Program-made: the position numbers and the translations under genes
Notes under the pieces: generated by a model
Told to the model about the DNA's origin: nothing
What the model saw: the letters and a program-made list of their open reading frames with translations, nothing else
Database searches by the model: none
Source of the DNA: Anaerolineales bacterium
GTDB lineage: Bacteria > Chloroflexota > Anaerolineae > Anaerolineales > DRMV01
Direction of reading: 5' to 3'
DNA length: 64,000 bases
Assembly (NCBI GenBank): GCA_027023425.1
Contig: JALVVL010000010.1
Coordinates: forward strand, 48,931 to 112,930
In this document: positions 49,850 through 60,640 of the stretch, piece by piece
Layout of the letters: each line of letters opens with the position of its first letter
Position numbering within the stretch: the first letter of the stretch is position 1

Positions 49850-51009
49850 AAGCCCCAACTGAATTGAGAGCGCTAAAAGCGGAAATAAAAGCATACGCCC
49901 GCAGTTTGGGGTTTGATTTGGTGGGAATCGCGCCCTGCGAAGCACCGGAAGAGGGCTACGCGCGCTACCTCTCATGGCTGGAAGCAGGCCACCATGCCGA
50001 AATGGGATACATGGCGCGGCCGGAGAATGTGCAACGGCGCGGCAATCCGCGCTTGATTTTGCCCGAATGCCAATCCATCATCACTTTGGCAGTGCGCTAC
50101 TACAAGCAAACCGACAAAAAAGCGCAAGATGAAAAGCCTCGCGGCAAGGTGGCCTCCTACGCTTGGGGCGATGATTACCACGATGTGCTCGTGCGCTGGA
50201 TGCGCGAACTTGTAAAGTTCATTGAAGGCAAAGTCGGGCGCTCAATTCCCAACCGCTATTACACCGACACCGGGCCAATCCTTGAAAGGGACATTGCCGT
50301 GCGCGGCGGCTTGGGCTGGCTGGGCAAAAACGGCTTGCTAATCAACCCCCAACTCGGCAGTTACCTGTTTTTGGCAGAAATCCTGCTTGGCCTGCCGCTG
50401 GAGCCGGATGAGCCGTTCAGCGCTGACTTATGCGGCTCATGCACCCGTTGCATTGACGCTTGCCCCACCCATGCAATCCTGCCGAACCGCACCGTTGACG
50501 CAAACTTGTGCATTTCATACCTCACAATTGAGCATCGCGGCGCAGTTCCCTCAGAATTGCGAGAACCAATTGGCAACTGGGTGTTCGGCTGCGACATCTG
50601 CCAAACCGTCTGCCCGTGGAACCGCCGCCCGCCGGAAGAAGGAAACCCCGCCTTCGCGCCGCGTGCGGGCGTGCCGCGCCCCATCCTCAGCGAGGAACTG
50701 CGCCTCACACCGCAGGAATTCAACCGCAAATTCAAGGGGAGCGCTGTAAAGCGCACCAAGCGCCGCGGCTACCTGCGGAACGCGGCGGTCGCATTAGGCA
50801 ATTCTGGCAACACAAGCAAGGAAAGCATTGAGGCCCTCATCACCGCCCTGCACGACCACGAGCCGTTGGTGCGCGCCCACGCCGCTTGGGCTTTGGGACG
50901 CTTGGGAAAAGCAGAAGCGCGGCGCGCCCTGCAAGCGGCGCTCGCCTCCGAAGAAAATGCCGAAGTGCGGCAGGAAATCCGCCGCGCACTGCTGCAGTCT
51001 TCAAAATAA
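49846..51009 (+). CDS. queG: Epoxyqueuosine reductase QueG
   Basis: GFDLVGIAPCEAPEE, YTDTGPILERDIAVRGGLGWLGKNGLLI, CGSCTRCIDACPTHAI, CDICQTVCPWNR, C-terminal HEAT-like repeats. Confidence 0.95.
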   Translation: MKAPTELRALKAEIKAYARSLGFDLVGIAPCEAPEEGYARYLSWLEAGHHAEMGYMARPENVQRRGNPRLILPECQSIITLAVRYYKQTDKKAQDEKPRGKVASYAWGDDYHDVLVRWMRELVKFIEGKVGRSIPNRYYTDTGPILERDIAVRGGLGWLGKNGLLINPQLGSYLFLAEILLGLPLEPDEPFSADLCGSCTRCIDACPTHAILPNRTVDANLCISYLTIEHRGAVPSELREPIGNWVFGCDICQTVCPWNRRPPEEGNPAFAPRAGVPRPILSEELRLTPQEFNRKFKGSAVKRTKRRGYLRNAAVALGNSGNTSKESIEALITALHDHEPLVRAHAAWALGRLGKAEARRALQAALASEENAEVRQEIRRALLQSSK

Positions 51010-51083
51010 GCCTGACGCGAGTTTGGGCTGGGGAAAGAAAAACCCAAAAAAGCACAGAAGTGCCGCAGAAAACACATGCTCTG

Positions 51084-51283
51084 GCGACTGAAGTCGCGGG
51101 ATACGCTTTGCGAAGCAATTCGCCCAGCGACTGAAGTCGCAGGCTACCCTTTGCAAAGTCCGCCTGCGCGGACTAAAGTCGCCGCAGGGCGCCTTCGCAA
51201 GCGGTAGGTGCAGTTTCAACTGCCGGGATTCGCCCAGCGACTAAAGTCGCAGGCTACGCTTTGCAAAGTCCGCCTGCGCGGAC
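51084..51283. repeat. REP-like palindrome array flanking the transposase
   Basis: GCGACTGAAGTCGC (51084, 51127), GCGACTAAAGTCGC (51237), GTCCGCCTGCGCGGAC (51158, 51268), GCAGTTTCAACTGC. Confidence 0.85.
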
Positions 51284-51284
51284 T

Positions 51285-51692
51285 TCACTTAACCTCCCAT
51301 TCAGAGATAATGCTCTGCTCCGCATGGTGCCGTTTCTGGTTCCGGATATATGCTTTCACCGTGGGCACATCCGATTTACAGATCGTGAAGGCACCGTAAG
51401 CACCCTGCCATTTGAAGAACTCGTTGGGTTTGATTTCGTGCGTCACCAAGTGCGAGGAAGCCCCTTTGACTTCTTTCACCAAACGGGCAACGGACACAGT
51501 AGGGTGCAGGCGTAGCAGCACGTGGATATGGTCCTCGGTGCCGTTGATGGCCAGCGGCTCGCATTTCAATTGGCGGCACTTGGCAGCAATGGCAGCGTAG
51601 AGCCGACTTTCCATATCCTCCGTGATCAAAGGCAGGCGATCCCAAGTTGCCCAAACCAGATGAAGGTAAAGTTGTGTGTATGGAGCACGCAT
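51285..51692 (-). mobile_element. IS200/IS605-type Y1 (TnpA_REP-like) transposase gene
   Basis: MRAPYTQLYLHLVWATWDRLPLI, HUH-type GTEDHIHVLLRL, candidate catalytic Tyr in VKAYIRNQKRHH. Confidence 0.9.
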
Positions 51693-51795
51693 AACTTCCG
51701 TTCCTCCCTCTTTTTTCCATTTTACTCCATCTCAGATTCAACGGCTTGCACCCTGCCACTGGAAATTGCAGGCTACGTCCACAAAGATTCGCCCT

Positions 51796-51900
51796 GCGAC
51801 TGAAGTCGCAGGCTGCGCTTTGCGAAGTCCGCCTGAGCGGGCCGAAGTCGCCGCAGGGCGACTTCGCAAGCGGTAGGTGCAGTTTCAACTGCCGCCGTTT
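51796..51900. repeat. REP-like repeats on the upstream side of the transposase
   Basis: GCGACTGAAGTCGC at 51796-51809; cgcagggcgacttcgcaagcggtaggtgcagtttcaactgccgcc. Confidence 0.85.
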
Positions 51901-51919
51901 GCTCGCGCGAGCCTCCCCC

Positions 51920-53206
51920 TCATCCACCGTTCTGCAACTCTCTGAGTTTGTTCCAAGCCAAAACGAAGTGGGGGTTCAGCCTCACGGCTTCTTCTAAATC
52001 AGCAATTGCTTTTTTGCGCTGCCCCAACTTGGCCTCAGCAAGCGCCCGCCAGTAATAACTTTCCTCCAAAACGGGCTCATTCATGGCGTCAAGCGTGGTC
52101 GTGGCAAGGTTTATCACATCTTGATAGCGCCCCGAGTAGTAATAAGCAAAGTACGGGCCGGTTTGGTACCACAGCATCCGCCAAGGGCGCTCATCTTTGG
52201 GCAATTGGGCATAAACAGCAAACGCTTGGTCGTAAGCGTGAGCGGCATCCACATACTCATGAAGCCACACGTGGCTTGTGCCCACGTTGTACCAAGCAAA
52301 AAACAACGGCCTGCCGGTGAGCGTTTTAGTCTCAGCGGTAGCAATTTCCAAAGCATGGCGCGCCGCCCACTGAGAATCAGCCCAAGGGCCAAGCACGGCC
52401 ATCAAGCGAGCGGTGAGCGCCTTGTCGTAGGGTAAAAGGAAAATGTAATTGAAAGCGCGCCAATCCCGCCGCATGGCGTCATAAGAAACAGGATAGTTCG
52501 GGCCACGATACGAATCCTGAGCGTAAAAAGTCTTCTTAGCGTCATCATAGCCTATCAAAAGTTCATAATGCCCCATCCAGCCCTCAAATCCGGCCCCGTA
52601 AAAGCCTTTCTCAACCATTACCGGGAAACCGTTTGCTATCAGGGCTTTGAGCAAATGCAAATCGCCGCCGTAGCGCCAAATAAAGCCGTAGGGGGTCTTC
52701 TGGGCGACGAAATTTGCCATTTCATAGGGTGAAACGTTTTTGTCGCGCTGGTTGGGTTTGAGAAAGGCGGCGGTCACGTCCTGATTGCCACTCCAGCCCC
52801 AATAATGCAGTGCCATGCTGAGTGTGGCAGGGCCGCAGTTGTTCCACTTTTGGTATTCATGCCAGCGCAAATTCAAGTGCGCCTGTTTGGGCAAAGGCGT
52901 CGGAGATGGCGTTGGTGAAGGAGTAATGGTCGGCGTAGGGGTAGGCCCCGGCGTGGGAGACAAAGTTGGGGTTGGGGTGGAGGTTGAAGTTGGGGAAAGT
53001 GAGGGCGTGGCCGCGGCAGTGGCATTTCCAACTGGCAAAAACACCTGCTCTTGCGGCGGATGAATTGCATATTTGATGCGAGCGCGGAGCAAAGTGGCGT
53101 AAATTTGCAGACGCGTTCTCACAGGCGGTAGCATAAACGCCACGCCGAGCAAAAGCACAAAAGCGAGCATCGCACCCGCGAGGAAACTCATCGTCTTATT
53201 TTTCAT
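51920..53206 (-). CDS. C39-like peptidase domain protein with PT-rich linker and TPR region
   Basis: TM anchor; QKWNNCGPATLSMALHYWGW; GHYELLIGYDDAKKTFYAQDSYRG; C-terminal TPR ALAEAKLGQRKKAIADLEEAVRLNP. Confidence 0.85.
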   Translation of the reverse strand: MKNKTMSFLAGAMLAFVLLLGVAFMLPPVRTRLQIYATLLRARIKYAIHPPQEQVFLPVGNATAAATPSLSPTSTSTPTPTLSPTPGPTPTPTITPSPTPSPTPLPKQAHLNLRWHEYQKWNNCGPATLSMALHYWGWSGNQDVTAAFLKPNQRDKNVSPYEMANFVAQKTPYGFIWRYGGDLHLLKALIANGFPVMVEKGFYGAGFEGWMGHYELLIGYDDAKKTFYAQDSYRGPNYPVSYDAMRRDWRAFNYIFLLPYDKALTARLMAVLGPWADSQWAARHALEIATAETKTLTGRPLFFAWYNVGTSHVWLHEYVDAAHAYDQAFAVYAQLPKDERPWRMLWYQTGPYFAYYYSGRYQDVINLATTTLDAMNEPVLEESYYWRALAEAKLGQRKKAIADLEEAVRLNPHFVLAWNKLRELQNGG

Positions 53207-53324
53207 GCCGCTTATTGTACTACGGTTGCCCAGCCTCGGCGAATTGCCAACGGACGCACGCCCATTTATCGCGGTATAATCACACCACATGCCAATTTGG
53301 CACAACAACGCGAAAGGCAAAGCC

Positions 53325-53747
53325 ATGACCACAATGATAAAACCGACCAAAATTTCAATTGACAAAGAAAAGCGCGAAATGACCGTCGTTTGGGCAGACG
53401 GTCATGTCAGCGTTTATTCGTTCACACTTTTGCGCAATGCTTGCCCCTGCGCCGAATGCTCAGGCGGGCACGAAAACATGCGCCACGACCCCGACCCCAT
53501 CGTTTTCACCTTGCCCGATGAAGACACACCGCGCACCCGCCTCAAGGACGCCGTCCTCGTGGGCAACTATGGCATCAACCTGATCTGGGAAGACGGGCAC
53601 CACTACGGCATTTACAATTGGGACTATCTGCGCAAACTCTGCCCCTGCGAGGAGTGCATGAGCAAGCGCCCGCCTATTGACCCTAACCGCAAACCACCAA
53701 AGCCGCGCAAAAAAGCCCTTTCGGGCGGGTTTTATTTGGATTTGTAG
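53325..53747 (+). CDS. DUF971 (GBBH-like N-terminal) domain protein
   Basis: ISIDKEKREMTVVWADGHVSVYSFTLLRNACPCAECSG; VGNYGINLIWEDGHHYGIYNWDYLRKLCPCEEC. Confidence 0.85.
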   Translation: MTTMIKPTKISIDKEKREMTVVWADGHVSVYSFTLLRNACPCAECSGGHENMRHDPDPIVFTLPDEDTPRTRLKDAVLVGNYGINLIWEDGHHYGIYNWDYLRKLCPCEECMSKRPPIDPNRKPPKPRKKALSGGFYLDL

Positions 53748-53749
53748 CA

Positions 53750-54125
53750 GCGCCAAGGGTAACGCAGAGACGCAAAGAGAAAACCACAGATTACACAGAT
53801 TTTTCTGCAGAATCTGCGAAATCTGCGGCTTCATACAACCAATCGGTGTAAATCTGTGTCAATCGGTGGATGAAACAAACCACAGATTACACAGATTAGC
53901 ACAGATTTTTCTCTGTGTGCTCTGGAAATTTCTATGTCCTCTGTGGTTATTTCTTCAATCGGTGTAAATCTGTGTCAATCGGTGGATGATACCAACGACT
54001 CAACGACTCAACGCCCCAATCCCTTAGTACCTCAATTCCTCAATCCCTCTCTTTCTGTGTTCTCTGTAAATTTCTGTGTTTTCTGTGGTTTTTCCTCAAT
54101 CAGTGCAAATCTGTGGTTTCAAACT
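53750..54125. repeat. Dispersed intergenic repeat cluster
   Basis: Same modules as at 3270-3640 and 38108-38420, including caatcggtgtaaatctgtgtcaatcggtggatgaaa twice. Confidence 0.88.
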
Positions 54126-54138
54126 TGAAAAATCAACC

Positions 54139-54699
54139 GTGAGCAAAGCCACCATCGGCATAATTGCCGACACGCACATTCCCGACCGAGCGCGCCGCCT
54201 CCCGCCAGCCGTCCTGGAAGTGTTCAAGCAGGCAAACGTAGCCGCCATTCTGCACGCAGGCGACATTGTGCACCCAAGGGTGTTGAACAGGCTGGCGCAA
54301 ATTGCCCCAACCTACGCCGTGCGCGGCAACCGAGATTTCTACTTCCTCCGCCGCTTGCCATTACACCGGCAACTCACATTCGCAAACACAAAAATTGCAC
54401 TCTGGCACGGCCACGGTAGCCTTCAAGAATACATCGGTGAAAAGATCCGCTACTTTACTTCCGGCAAGGTGGGCTTTGCAGATTTCGCCGAGCGTGCCAT
54501 CGCAACCTTTCCCGAAGCGCAGGTCATCATTTTCGGCCACACCCATTACCCCATATGCGAAAAAGTCGGCGCCCACTTAATTTGCAACCCGGGCTCGCCC
54601 ACGGTGCCGGCTTTCAAATGGCTCGCCGCCAGCATCGCCCTGCTCCATCTGGGGGAAGGAGAGCCGCGCGGCGAACTGATTTACCTACCCTACCACTAA
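54139..54699 (+). CDS. YfcE/MJ0936-type metallophosphoesterase
   Basis: IGIIADTHIPDRARRLPPAV, ILHAGDIVHPRVL, AVRGNRD, GHTHYPICEKVGAHLICNPGSPT; GTG start. Confidence 0.9.
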   Translation: MSKATIGIIADTHIPDRARRLPPAVLEVFKQANVAAILHAGDIVHPRVLNRLAQIAPTYAVRGNRDFYFLRRLPLHRQLTFANTKIALWHGHGSLQEYIGEKIRYFTSGKVGFADFAERAIATFPEAQVIIFGHTHYPICEKVGAHLICNPGSPTVPAFKWLAASIALLHLGEGEPRGELIYLPYH

Positions 54700-54724
54700 C
54701 CCCTAAACCCCACGGAGGAATTTG

Positions 54725-55660
54725 ATGAACAAAAAACGCTTACTTTTAGCAATTGCCCTGATAGCACTGCTGGCTCTACTGAGCGCCTGCGCCCCCAAGC
54801 AATTCAAAATCCAACTCCACCTAAAACCCGGCACCACATACCACATCACCTCAAAAATCCACCAGCATTTTGTGCAAGAATTTATGGGGCAGAAGCAAGA
54901 TATAACCCAAGAAATGGAAATAGGCTACACTTGGAAAGTGGTTGATGTGGACGCTAATGGCAATGCAACGGTAGAAATGACCTACGACCATATCGCCATT
55001 TCCCAAAAGCAGGGCAAAGCGACCAACCTACAATACGACTCCGCCAAGGACAAAAAGCCCCCGAAAGAATTTGCCGGCTTGAACCTGCTGGTGGGCAAAA
55101 AATTCAGCGTGGTCTTTACTCCAAACGGAGCGGTAAAGAAAGTGATAGGGCTGGATGAAATGTTCAAGCAAATGGAAAAGGAATCCGGCCTGCAGGGCGA
55201 AGAGTTGAAGCGATACCACCAATCGCTCACTCAAACGCTCGGCGAAAAGACCTTGGAAGACCAGTTTGCTTCCACCTTTGGCCCATACGGCGACACCCCA
55301 CGACAGGTGGGGAGCAAGTGGTCAAGCGATATAACCCTCAACTCCTTCTTCCCAATAACCGTGCACACCGACTACACCGTAAAATCGCTCAAAGGCCACC
55401 AAGTGGTCATAGAGTTTCAAGGCACGCTGGCAAGCGACCCCGAACAGTTATACAAACTTCCCATGTTCAACGCCAAATACGACATAAAAGGCACCCAAAA
55501 AGGCACAATGAGCCTGAATTTGAAAGACGGCATCCCAACTGACGCCAACGTGAACCAGCACATGGAAGGCACAATTCACCTTTTAGACCCCACAGGCAGC
55601 GAATCCATCCCCCTACCGGTAACGGTGGATACAGTGATGGAGATGAAGGCGGAGAAATGA
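54725..55660 (+). CDS. DUF6263-like lipoprotein
   Basis: Lipobox LLALLSAC; beta-rich YHITSKIHQHFVQEFMGQKQDITQEMEIGYTWKVVDVDANGNATVEMTYDHI. Confidence 0.75.
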   Translation: MNKKRLLLAIALIALLALLSACAPKQFKIQLHLKPGTTYHITSKIHQHFVQEFMGQKQDITQEMEIGYTWKVVDVDANGNATVEMTYDHIAISQKQGKATNLQYDSAKDKKPPKEFAGLNLLVGKKFSVVFTPNGAVKKVIGLDEMFKQMEKESGLQGEELKRYHQSLTQTLGEKTLEDQFASTFGPYGDTPRQVGSKWSSDITLNSFFPITVHTDYTVKSLKGHQVVIEFQGTLASDPEQLYKLPMFNAKYDIKGTQKGTMSLNLKDGIPTDANVNQHMEGTIHLLDPTGSESIPLPVTVDTVMEMKAEK

Positions 55661-55712
55661 GGGACTGAGGGATTAAGGGATTAAGGGATTGAGGGATTGA
55701 GGGAAAAAGAGG

Positions 55713-55739
55713 AAAGCCCCGACGCGTGGTCGGGGCTTT
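55713..55739. terminator. Bidirectional terminator between DUF6263 gene and sdhB
   Basis: AAAGCCCCGAC-gcgtg-GTCGGGGCTTT. Confidence 0.8.
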
Positions 55740-55773
55740 TAGTTTGGAGGGGGAAGCACAACCGAGTGGTGTT

Positions 55774-56493
55774 TCAGTCCAGCCGGCCGGTGATGATGGC
55801 GCGCTTGACTTCGGCGATGGCTTTGGTGATTTTGATTTCGCGCGGGCAGGCTTCGGTGCAGTTGAACGCCGTGCGGCAGCGGAAAACGCCGCTATCGCCG
55901 GCGAGTATCTTGAGGCGCTCGGCGGCGGCGCGGTCACGGCTGTCAAAGATAAAGCGGTGGGCGTTGACAATCGCCGAGGGGCCAACATAGGAGTTATCAG
56001 CCCAGAAGGTGGGGCAGGCAGTAGTGCACGCGCCGCAAAGGATGCACTTGGTGGTGTCGTCAAAGCGCGCGCGCTCCTCGGGCGATTGCAGCCGCTCGCG
56101 GCCATCCTCCGGCAGCGGTTCATCGTTGATGAAGTAGGGCATGACCTTCTTGTAGTTATCAAAGAAGGTGGTCATGTCCACAATGAGGTCTTTGACCCGC
56201 GGCAAGCCCAAAATCGGCTCAACGGTGATTTCCTTGCTGGTGTCAAGAGTCTTGAGCAAAGTCTTGCACGCCAGCCGGTTGCGTCCGTTGATGCGCATGG
56301 CGCATGAACCGCAAATGCCGTGGGCGCAGGAGCGGCGGAAGGTCAGCGTACCGTCTTGGTAGGCTTTGATTTTCTCCAAAACGTCCAAAATCCGGTCGGT
56401 AGGCTCAGCCTCCACCGTGTAGCGCTCGTAGTGGGGCTGAGCGTCCTTCTCGGGGTTGTAGCGTAGGATTTTTAGGGTGACTTTTTCCAACAT
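55774..56493 (-). CDS. sdhB: Succinate dehydrogenase/fumarate reductase iron-sulfur subunit
   Basis: SCAHGICGSCAMRINGRNRLAC; CILCGACTTACP; CTEACP. Confidence 0.95.
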   Translation of the reverse strand: MLEKVTLKILRYNPEKDAQPHYERYTVEAEPTDRILDVLEKIKAYQDGTLTFRRSCAHGICGSCAMRINGRNRLACKTLLKTLDTSKEITVEPILGLPRVKDLIVDMTTFFDNYKKVMPYFINDEPLPEDGRERLQSPEERARFDDTTKCILCGACTTACPTFWADNSYVGPSAIVNAHRFIFDSRDRAAAERLKILAGDSGVFRCRTAFNCTEACPREIKITKAIAEVKRAIITGRLD

Positions 56494-56505
56494 CGCGCCG
56501 CCTCC

Positions 56506-58305
56506 TTAGTACACGCGTTCCTTGGGCTGGTACTTGGTGATTACGACGGGCTTGTAGCGCAGTTCAATCTCGCCGTTTTCACGCCGCCAGGCCAAGGTGT
56601 GCTTCAGCCAGTTCTGGTCGTCGCGCTTGGGATAATCGTCGCGGGAATGGGCGCCACGACTTTCTTTGCGGGCCAAGGCCGAAGCCGTGGTGATTTCCGC
56701 CACGTCAAGCAGGTTGCTGAGTTCCCAAGCGGTGAGCAAATCAGTGTTGAAGACTTTGCCGTGGTCGTCAATGTGGATGTGCTTGAAGCGCTCTTTGAGT
56801 TCGCGGATTTTGTTCAGCGCCTCTTGCATACCCTCTTCGGTGCGGAACACGCCGACCTTGTCCATCATCTCGTGCTTCATTTCATTGGCAATATCGGCGA
56901 CGCGCTCGTTGCCTTTGCTGTTGAGGATGGCGTCCAGTTGAGAGCGGGCATAATCGGCGGCGTCATCGGGCAGAGGCTCAAACTGCGCGCCCGCCGCGTA
57001 TTCCGCCGCGTGAATGCCCGCCTCTTTACCGAACACCACCAAGTCCAGCAGCGAGTTAGTGCCCAAGCGGTTGGCGCCGTGCACCGAAACGCACGCATTT
57101 TCGCCCGCCGCATACAGGCCGGGAACCACGGTGTTCTTTTCGTCGGAAAGCACCTCAGTTTTCATATTGGTCGGAATGCCGCCCATGGCATAGTGCGCCG
57201 TCGGCTGGACGGGCATCGGCTCTTTCACCGGGTCAACGCCGAGGTAAGTCTTGCAGAAGTCAATGATGTCGGGCAGTTTGCGGAGGATATCCTCGGCAGT
57301 AACCTGATAGGGCGTGCCGTCGGGGTTAGTGCGCCCATCAATCTTGGCATATTTGTTGACCGTCTCGGGGCGCACATCCAAGTAGAGGTAGCGCTGGCCG
57401 TTGATGCCGCGGCCCTCTTTCATTTCAATGTACATGGCGCGGCTGACCACATCGCGCGAAGCGAGGTCTTTCACGTGCGGCGCGTAGCGCTCCATAAAGC
57501 GCTCGCCCTTATCGTTGATAAGCACGCCGCCCTCGCCGCGCACGCCCTCGGTGATCAAAATGCCCAGTTTGTAAATGCCGGTCGGGTGGAACTGGAAGAA
57601 TTCCATGTCCTCAACCGGCAAACCTTTGCGCAAAATCATCGCCGGAGCGTCGCCGGTGTAGGCGTAGGCATTGGAGGTGATTTCCCAGACCCTGCCCCAG
57701 CCACCGGTGGCGAGGATAACGGCTTTGGCATGGAAAACGTGGATGTCGCCGGTGGCAATTTCAATTGCAACCACACCGGCGGCTTTGCCGTTGACCATAA
57801 TGATATCCAGCACCTGAAATTCGTCAAAGAAAGTGACGTTGTTTTTGATACACTGCTGGTAGAGGGTCTGGAGGATCATGTGGCCGGTGCGGTCGGCGGC
57901 GTGGCAGGCGCGGCGCACCGGTTTGCCGGTTATGTTATTGGTATGCCCGCCAAACGGGCGCTGCAGGATGCGCCCTTCGGGGGTGCGGTCAAAAGGCAAC
58001 CCCATGTGCTCCAGTTCGTAAACCAGTTCGGGGGCTTTGAAGCACATAAATTCAATTGCATCTTGGTCGCCCAAGTAATCGCTACCCTTGACAGTATCGT
58101 AGGTGTGCCATTCGGGGCGGTCTTCTTCAATGTTGCCCAACGCGGCGCTGATGCCGCCCTGAGCCGCGCCGGTGTGTGAACGGCTGGGGTACAGTTTGCT
58201 GATGACGGCGGTAGAGGCCTTTTTGGAAGCATAAAGAGCCGCCATCAAGCCTGCACCACCAGCACCGACAATTACCACTTCGTACTGATGGGTTTTGATG
58301 CTCAT
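56506..58305 (-). CDS. sdhA: Succinate dehydrogenase/fumarate reductase flavoprotein subunit
   Basis: [69 protein letters not shown]. Confidence 0.96.
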   Translation of the reverse strand: MSIKTHQYEVVIVGAGGAGLMAALYASKKASTAVISKLYPSRSHTGAAQGGISAALGNIEEDRPEWHTYDTVKGSDYLGDQDAIEFMCFKAPELVYELEHMGLPFDRTPEGRILQRPFGGHTNNITGKPVRRACHAADRTGHMILQTLYQQCIKNNVTFFDEFQVLDIIMVNGKAAGVVAIEIATGDIHVFHAKAVILATGGWGRVWEITSNAYAYTGDAPAMILRKGLPVEDMEFFQFHPTGIYKLGILITEGVRGEGGVLINDKGERFMERYAPHVKDLASRDVVSRAMYIEMKEGRGINGQRYLYLDVRPETVNKYAKIDGRTNPDGTPYQVTAEDILRKLPDIIDFCKTYLGVDPVKEPMPVQPTAHYAMGGIPTNMKTEVLSDEKNTVVPGLYAAGENACVSVHGANRLGTNSLLDLVVFGKEAGIHAAEYAAGAQFEPLPDDAADYARSQLDAILNSKGNERVADIANEMKHEMMDKVGVFRTEEGMQEALNKIRELKERFKHIHIDDHGKVFNTDLLTAWELSNLLDVAEITTASALARKESRGAHSRDDYPKRDDQNWLKHTLAWRRENGEIELRYKPVVITKYQPKERVY

Positions 58306-58340
58306 AATTCCAACTCCTTCTAAGGGATGCCGGCCTCAAC

Positions 58341-58721
58341 TCACGCCGCGGGGGGTGTAAAGCCGAAAATCGCGACGGTGCCGATAACGACTACCACTGC
58401 CCAGATTATGAGCAGAATCCAGTTCAAAGCACGCCGTGCGCCCGCGCCGTGAATGTAATCTGCAAGCACCTGCCGCGTGCCGTTCATGCCGTGCGAGAAG
58501 GCAAAGAACAGCAACAAGAAGTCGTAAACGCGCCAGAAGCCGCCATGCCAGCGTCCGGCAACGTAGTTGATATCAATTTTGTAAACGCCGACCAAAATAT
58601 CTTGAATGAGCACGTGTATCCAGGCCAGGATGAAAATGAGCACGCCCGAGTAGCGCATCCACTTCCAAGCAAACGCCTCCCAGCCTTGAGGCACTTCAAC
58701 TTTTCTGGTTTGGGTGGTCAT
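58341..58721 (-). CDS. sdhD: Succinate dehydrogenase membrane anchor subunit
   Basis: Three TM helices, GMNGTRQVLADYI, location in the sdh operon. Confidence 0.8.
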   Translation of the reverse strand: MTTQTRKVEVPQGWEAFAWKWMRYSGVLIFILAWIHVLIQDILVGVYKIDINYVAGRWHGGFWRVYDFLLLFFAFSHGMNGTRQVLADYIHGAGARRALNWILLIIWAVVVVIGTVAIFGFTPPAA

Positions 58722-58753
58722 AACGAAACCTCCTCATGCAGGCACTGTGCAGG

Positions 58754-59155
58754 TCAACTGCCCAAATGCTCAATGATGTGGCTACCCATCACCACCGCGG
58801 CCGGGAGCCAGAGTACCAAGGTGATAATCCAGGTCCAAATCACCGACTTGCGGTTGATTTCTATCGTCCACAGGTTGGGGTTTATCATGTCAAAGTAGAT
58901 AATCCGCAAGCCGTTCAGACCGTGATAAATCACACATAGTACCAAGATAATTTCCCCAATGCCGAACACCGGGGAGCGGTAAAGCGACACGGCTTCAGCA
59001 TACAAACTCGGTTTGAAGTAAACTGCCGCCGTGTCCAACACGTGGATGATGAGGAAGAGGATTACACCCAGCCCCGCGAGGCGGTGCAGGATGAAAGCCC
59101 AGTTGCCCAAGCCTTCATACTTGGCGTAACCCTCCATAGCGGTTTTGAAGGACAT
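58754..59155 (-). CDS. sdhC: Succinate dehydrogenase cytochrome b subunit
   Basis: WAFILHRLAGLGVILFLIIHVLDTA; VIYHGLNGLRIIYFD. Confidence 0.85.
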   Translation of the reverse strand: MSFKTAMEGYAKYEGLGNWAFILHRLAGLGVILFLIIHVLDTAAVYFKPSLYAEAVSLYRSPVFGIGEIILVLCVIYHGLNGLRIIYFDMINPNLWTIEINRKSVIWTWIITLVLWLPAAVVMGSHIIEHLGS

Positions 59156-59196
59156 ACGAGACCTCCTCACAAATGGTATGTGCAGTCAAAAAATAT

Positions 59197-59226
59197 CAGG
59201 CACGGCTCGCGCGCGAGCCGTGCCTG
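59197..59226 (-). terminator. icd terminator
   Basis: 30-bp perfect palindrome CAGGCACGGCTCGCGCGCGAGCCGTGCCTG followed on the minus strand by ATATTTTTTG. Confidence 0.88.
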
Positions 59227-59233
59227 AGGCGTT

Positions 59234-60640
59234 TCAGTCGTCCATGTGCTGGACAATCGCTTCGCCGAACTCGGAGCATTTCAGCAGAGTAGCCCCTTCC
59301 ATCAAGCGGTGGAAGTCGTAGGTCACGGTCTTGGCTTTCACCGCGCCGGTGATACCCTTCCAAATCAAATCGGCGGCTTCATCCCAGCCCATGTAGCGGA
59401 ACATCATCTCGCCCGAGAGGATGACCGAACTGGGGTTGACTTTGTCCAAATCGGCGTATTTGGGCGCTGTGCCGTGGGTGGCTTCAAAGATGGCATGGCC
59501 GGTGTCGTAGTTGATGTTTGCGCCCGGGGCAATGCCCATGCCGCCGACCTGCGCCGCCAGCGCGTCGGAGAGGTAGTCGCCGTTCAGGTTCATCGTCGCC
59601 AACACATCAAACTCGCGGGCGCGGGTGATCGTCTGCTGGAAGACGATGTCGGCGATCGTGTCTTTGATGAGCAGTTTGGACTTCCACTTGCCGTCGCCGT
59701 GGGTCGGCCAGAGTTTGAGGGCGTCGCGCACCTCTTGGATAACCGCCTCTTTGCGGTCGGGCGGGAGCATGGCAAAGCCGGGCTCAATCATGCGCGCGTT
59801 CTCTTCATCCGTCAAGTTGGGGTTCTTCTCTTTGTTGCTCAAAATCCACGATTCGCGCTCGGTCACAATCTCATTGCGGAATTCGCGCTTTGCCAGAGCG
59901 TAACCCCAGTTGCGGAAAGCGCCCTCGGTGAATTTCATAATGTTGCCTTTGTGGACGAGGCTCACGCGCTTGCGGTTGTTCGCGAGCGCCCATTTGATTG
60001 CCGCGCGCACCAAGCGCTCGGTGCCTTCTTTGGAAACCGGCTTGATGCCGATGCCCGAAGTGTTGGGGAAGCGCATTTTGGCGTACTCTTCAGGGAAGTT
60101 TTCCTTGAAGAGTTCCATAAACTTCTTCCACTCAGGCGAACCCATTTGGAACTCAATACCGGCGTAAATGTCTTCCGTGTTCTCGCGGAAGACCACCATA
60201 TCCACATACTCAGGGTGCTTCACCGGCGAAGGCACGCCGTCCACGTATTTGACGGGGCGCTGGCAGACGTACAAATCCAAAGCCTTGCGCAGAGCAACGT
60301 TGAGCGAGCGGATGCCGCCGCCGATGGGGGTGGTCAACGGGCCTTTGATACCCACAAGGAACTCACGGAACGCCTGCACAGTTTCTTCAGGAAGCCACTC
60401 GCCAAACTTGTTGTAAGCCTTTTCGCCGGCATAAACTTCCATCCAATAAATCTTGCGCTTGCCCTTGTAGGCTTTTTCAACCGCGGCGTTGAACACCCGC
60501 GACGCGGCGCGCCAAATATCGCGCCCGGTGCCATCGCCCTCAATAAAGGGGATGATGGGGTTGTCGGGAACGATAAGCCGCTCACCATCCTTGGTTATTT
60601 TGGCACCGCCTTCCGGCACTTGGATAATCGTATAGCCCAT
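59234..60640 (-). CDS. icd: Isocitrate dehydrogenase (NADP type)
   Basis: [68 protein letters not shown]. Confidence 0.96.
   Translation of the reverse strand: MGYTIIQVPEGGAKITKDGERLIVPDNPIIPFIEGDGTGRDIWRAASRVFNAAVEKAYKGKRKIYWMEVYAGEKAYNKFGEWLPEETVQAFREFLVGIKGPLTTPIGGGIRSLNVALRKALDLYVCQRPVKYVDGVPSPVKHPEYVDMVVFRENTEDIYAGIEFQMGSPEWKKFMELFKENFPEEYAKMRFPNTSGIGIKPVSKEGTERLVRAAIKWALANNRKRVSLVHKGNIMKFTEGAFRNWGYALAKREFRNEIVTERESWILSNKEKNPNLTDEENARMIEPGFAMLPPDRKEAVIQEVRDALKLWPTHGDGKWKSKLLIKDTIADIVFQQTITRAREFDVLATMNLNGDYLSDALAAQVGGMGIAPGANINYDTGHAIFEATHGTAPKYADLDKVNPSSVILSGEMMFRYMGWDEAADLIWKGITGAVKAKTVTYDFHRLMEGATLLKCSEFGEAIVQHMDD

Noticed and set aside
56599-58179. 526-aa plus-strand ORF
   Set aside because: Fully antisense to sdhA; no recognisable domain
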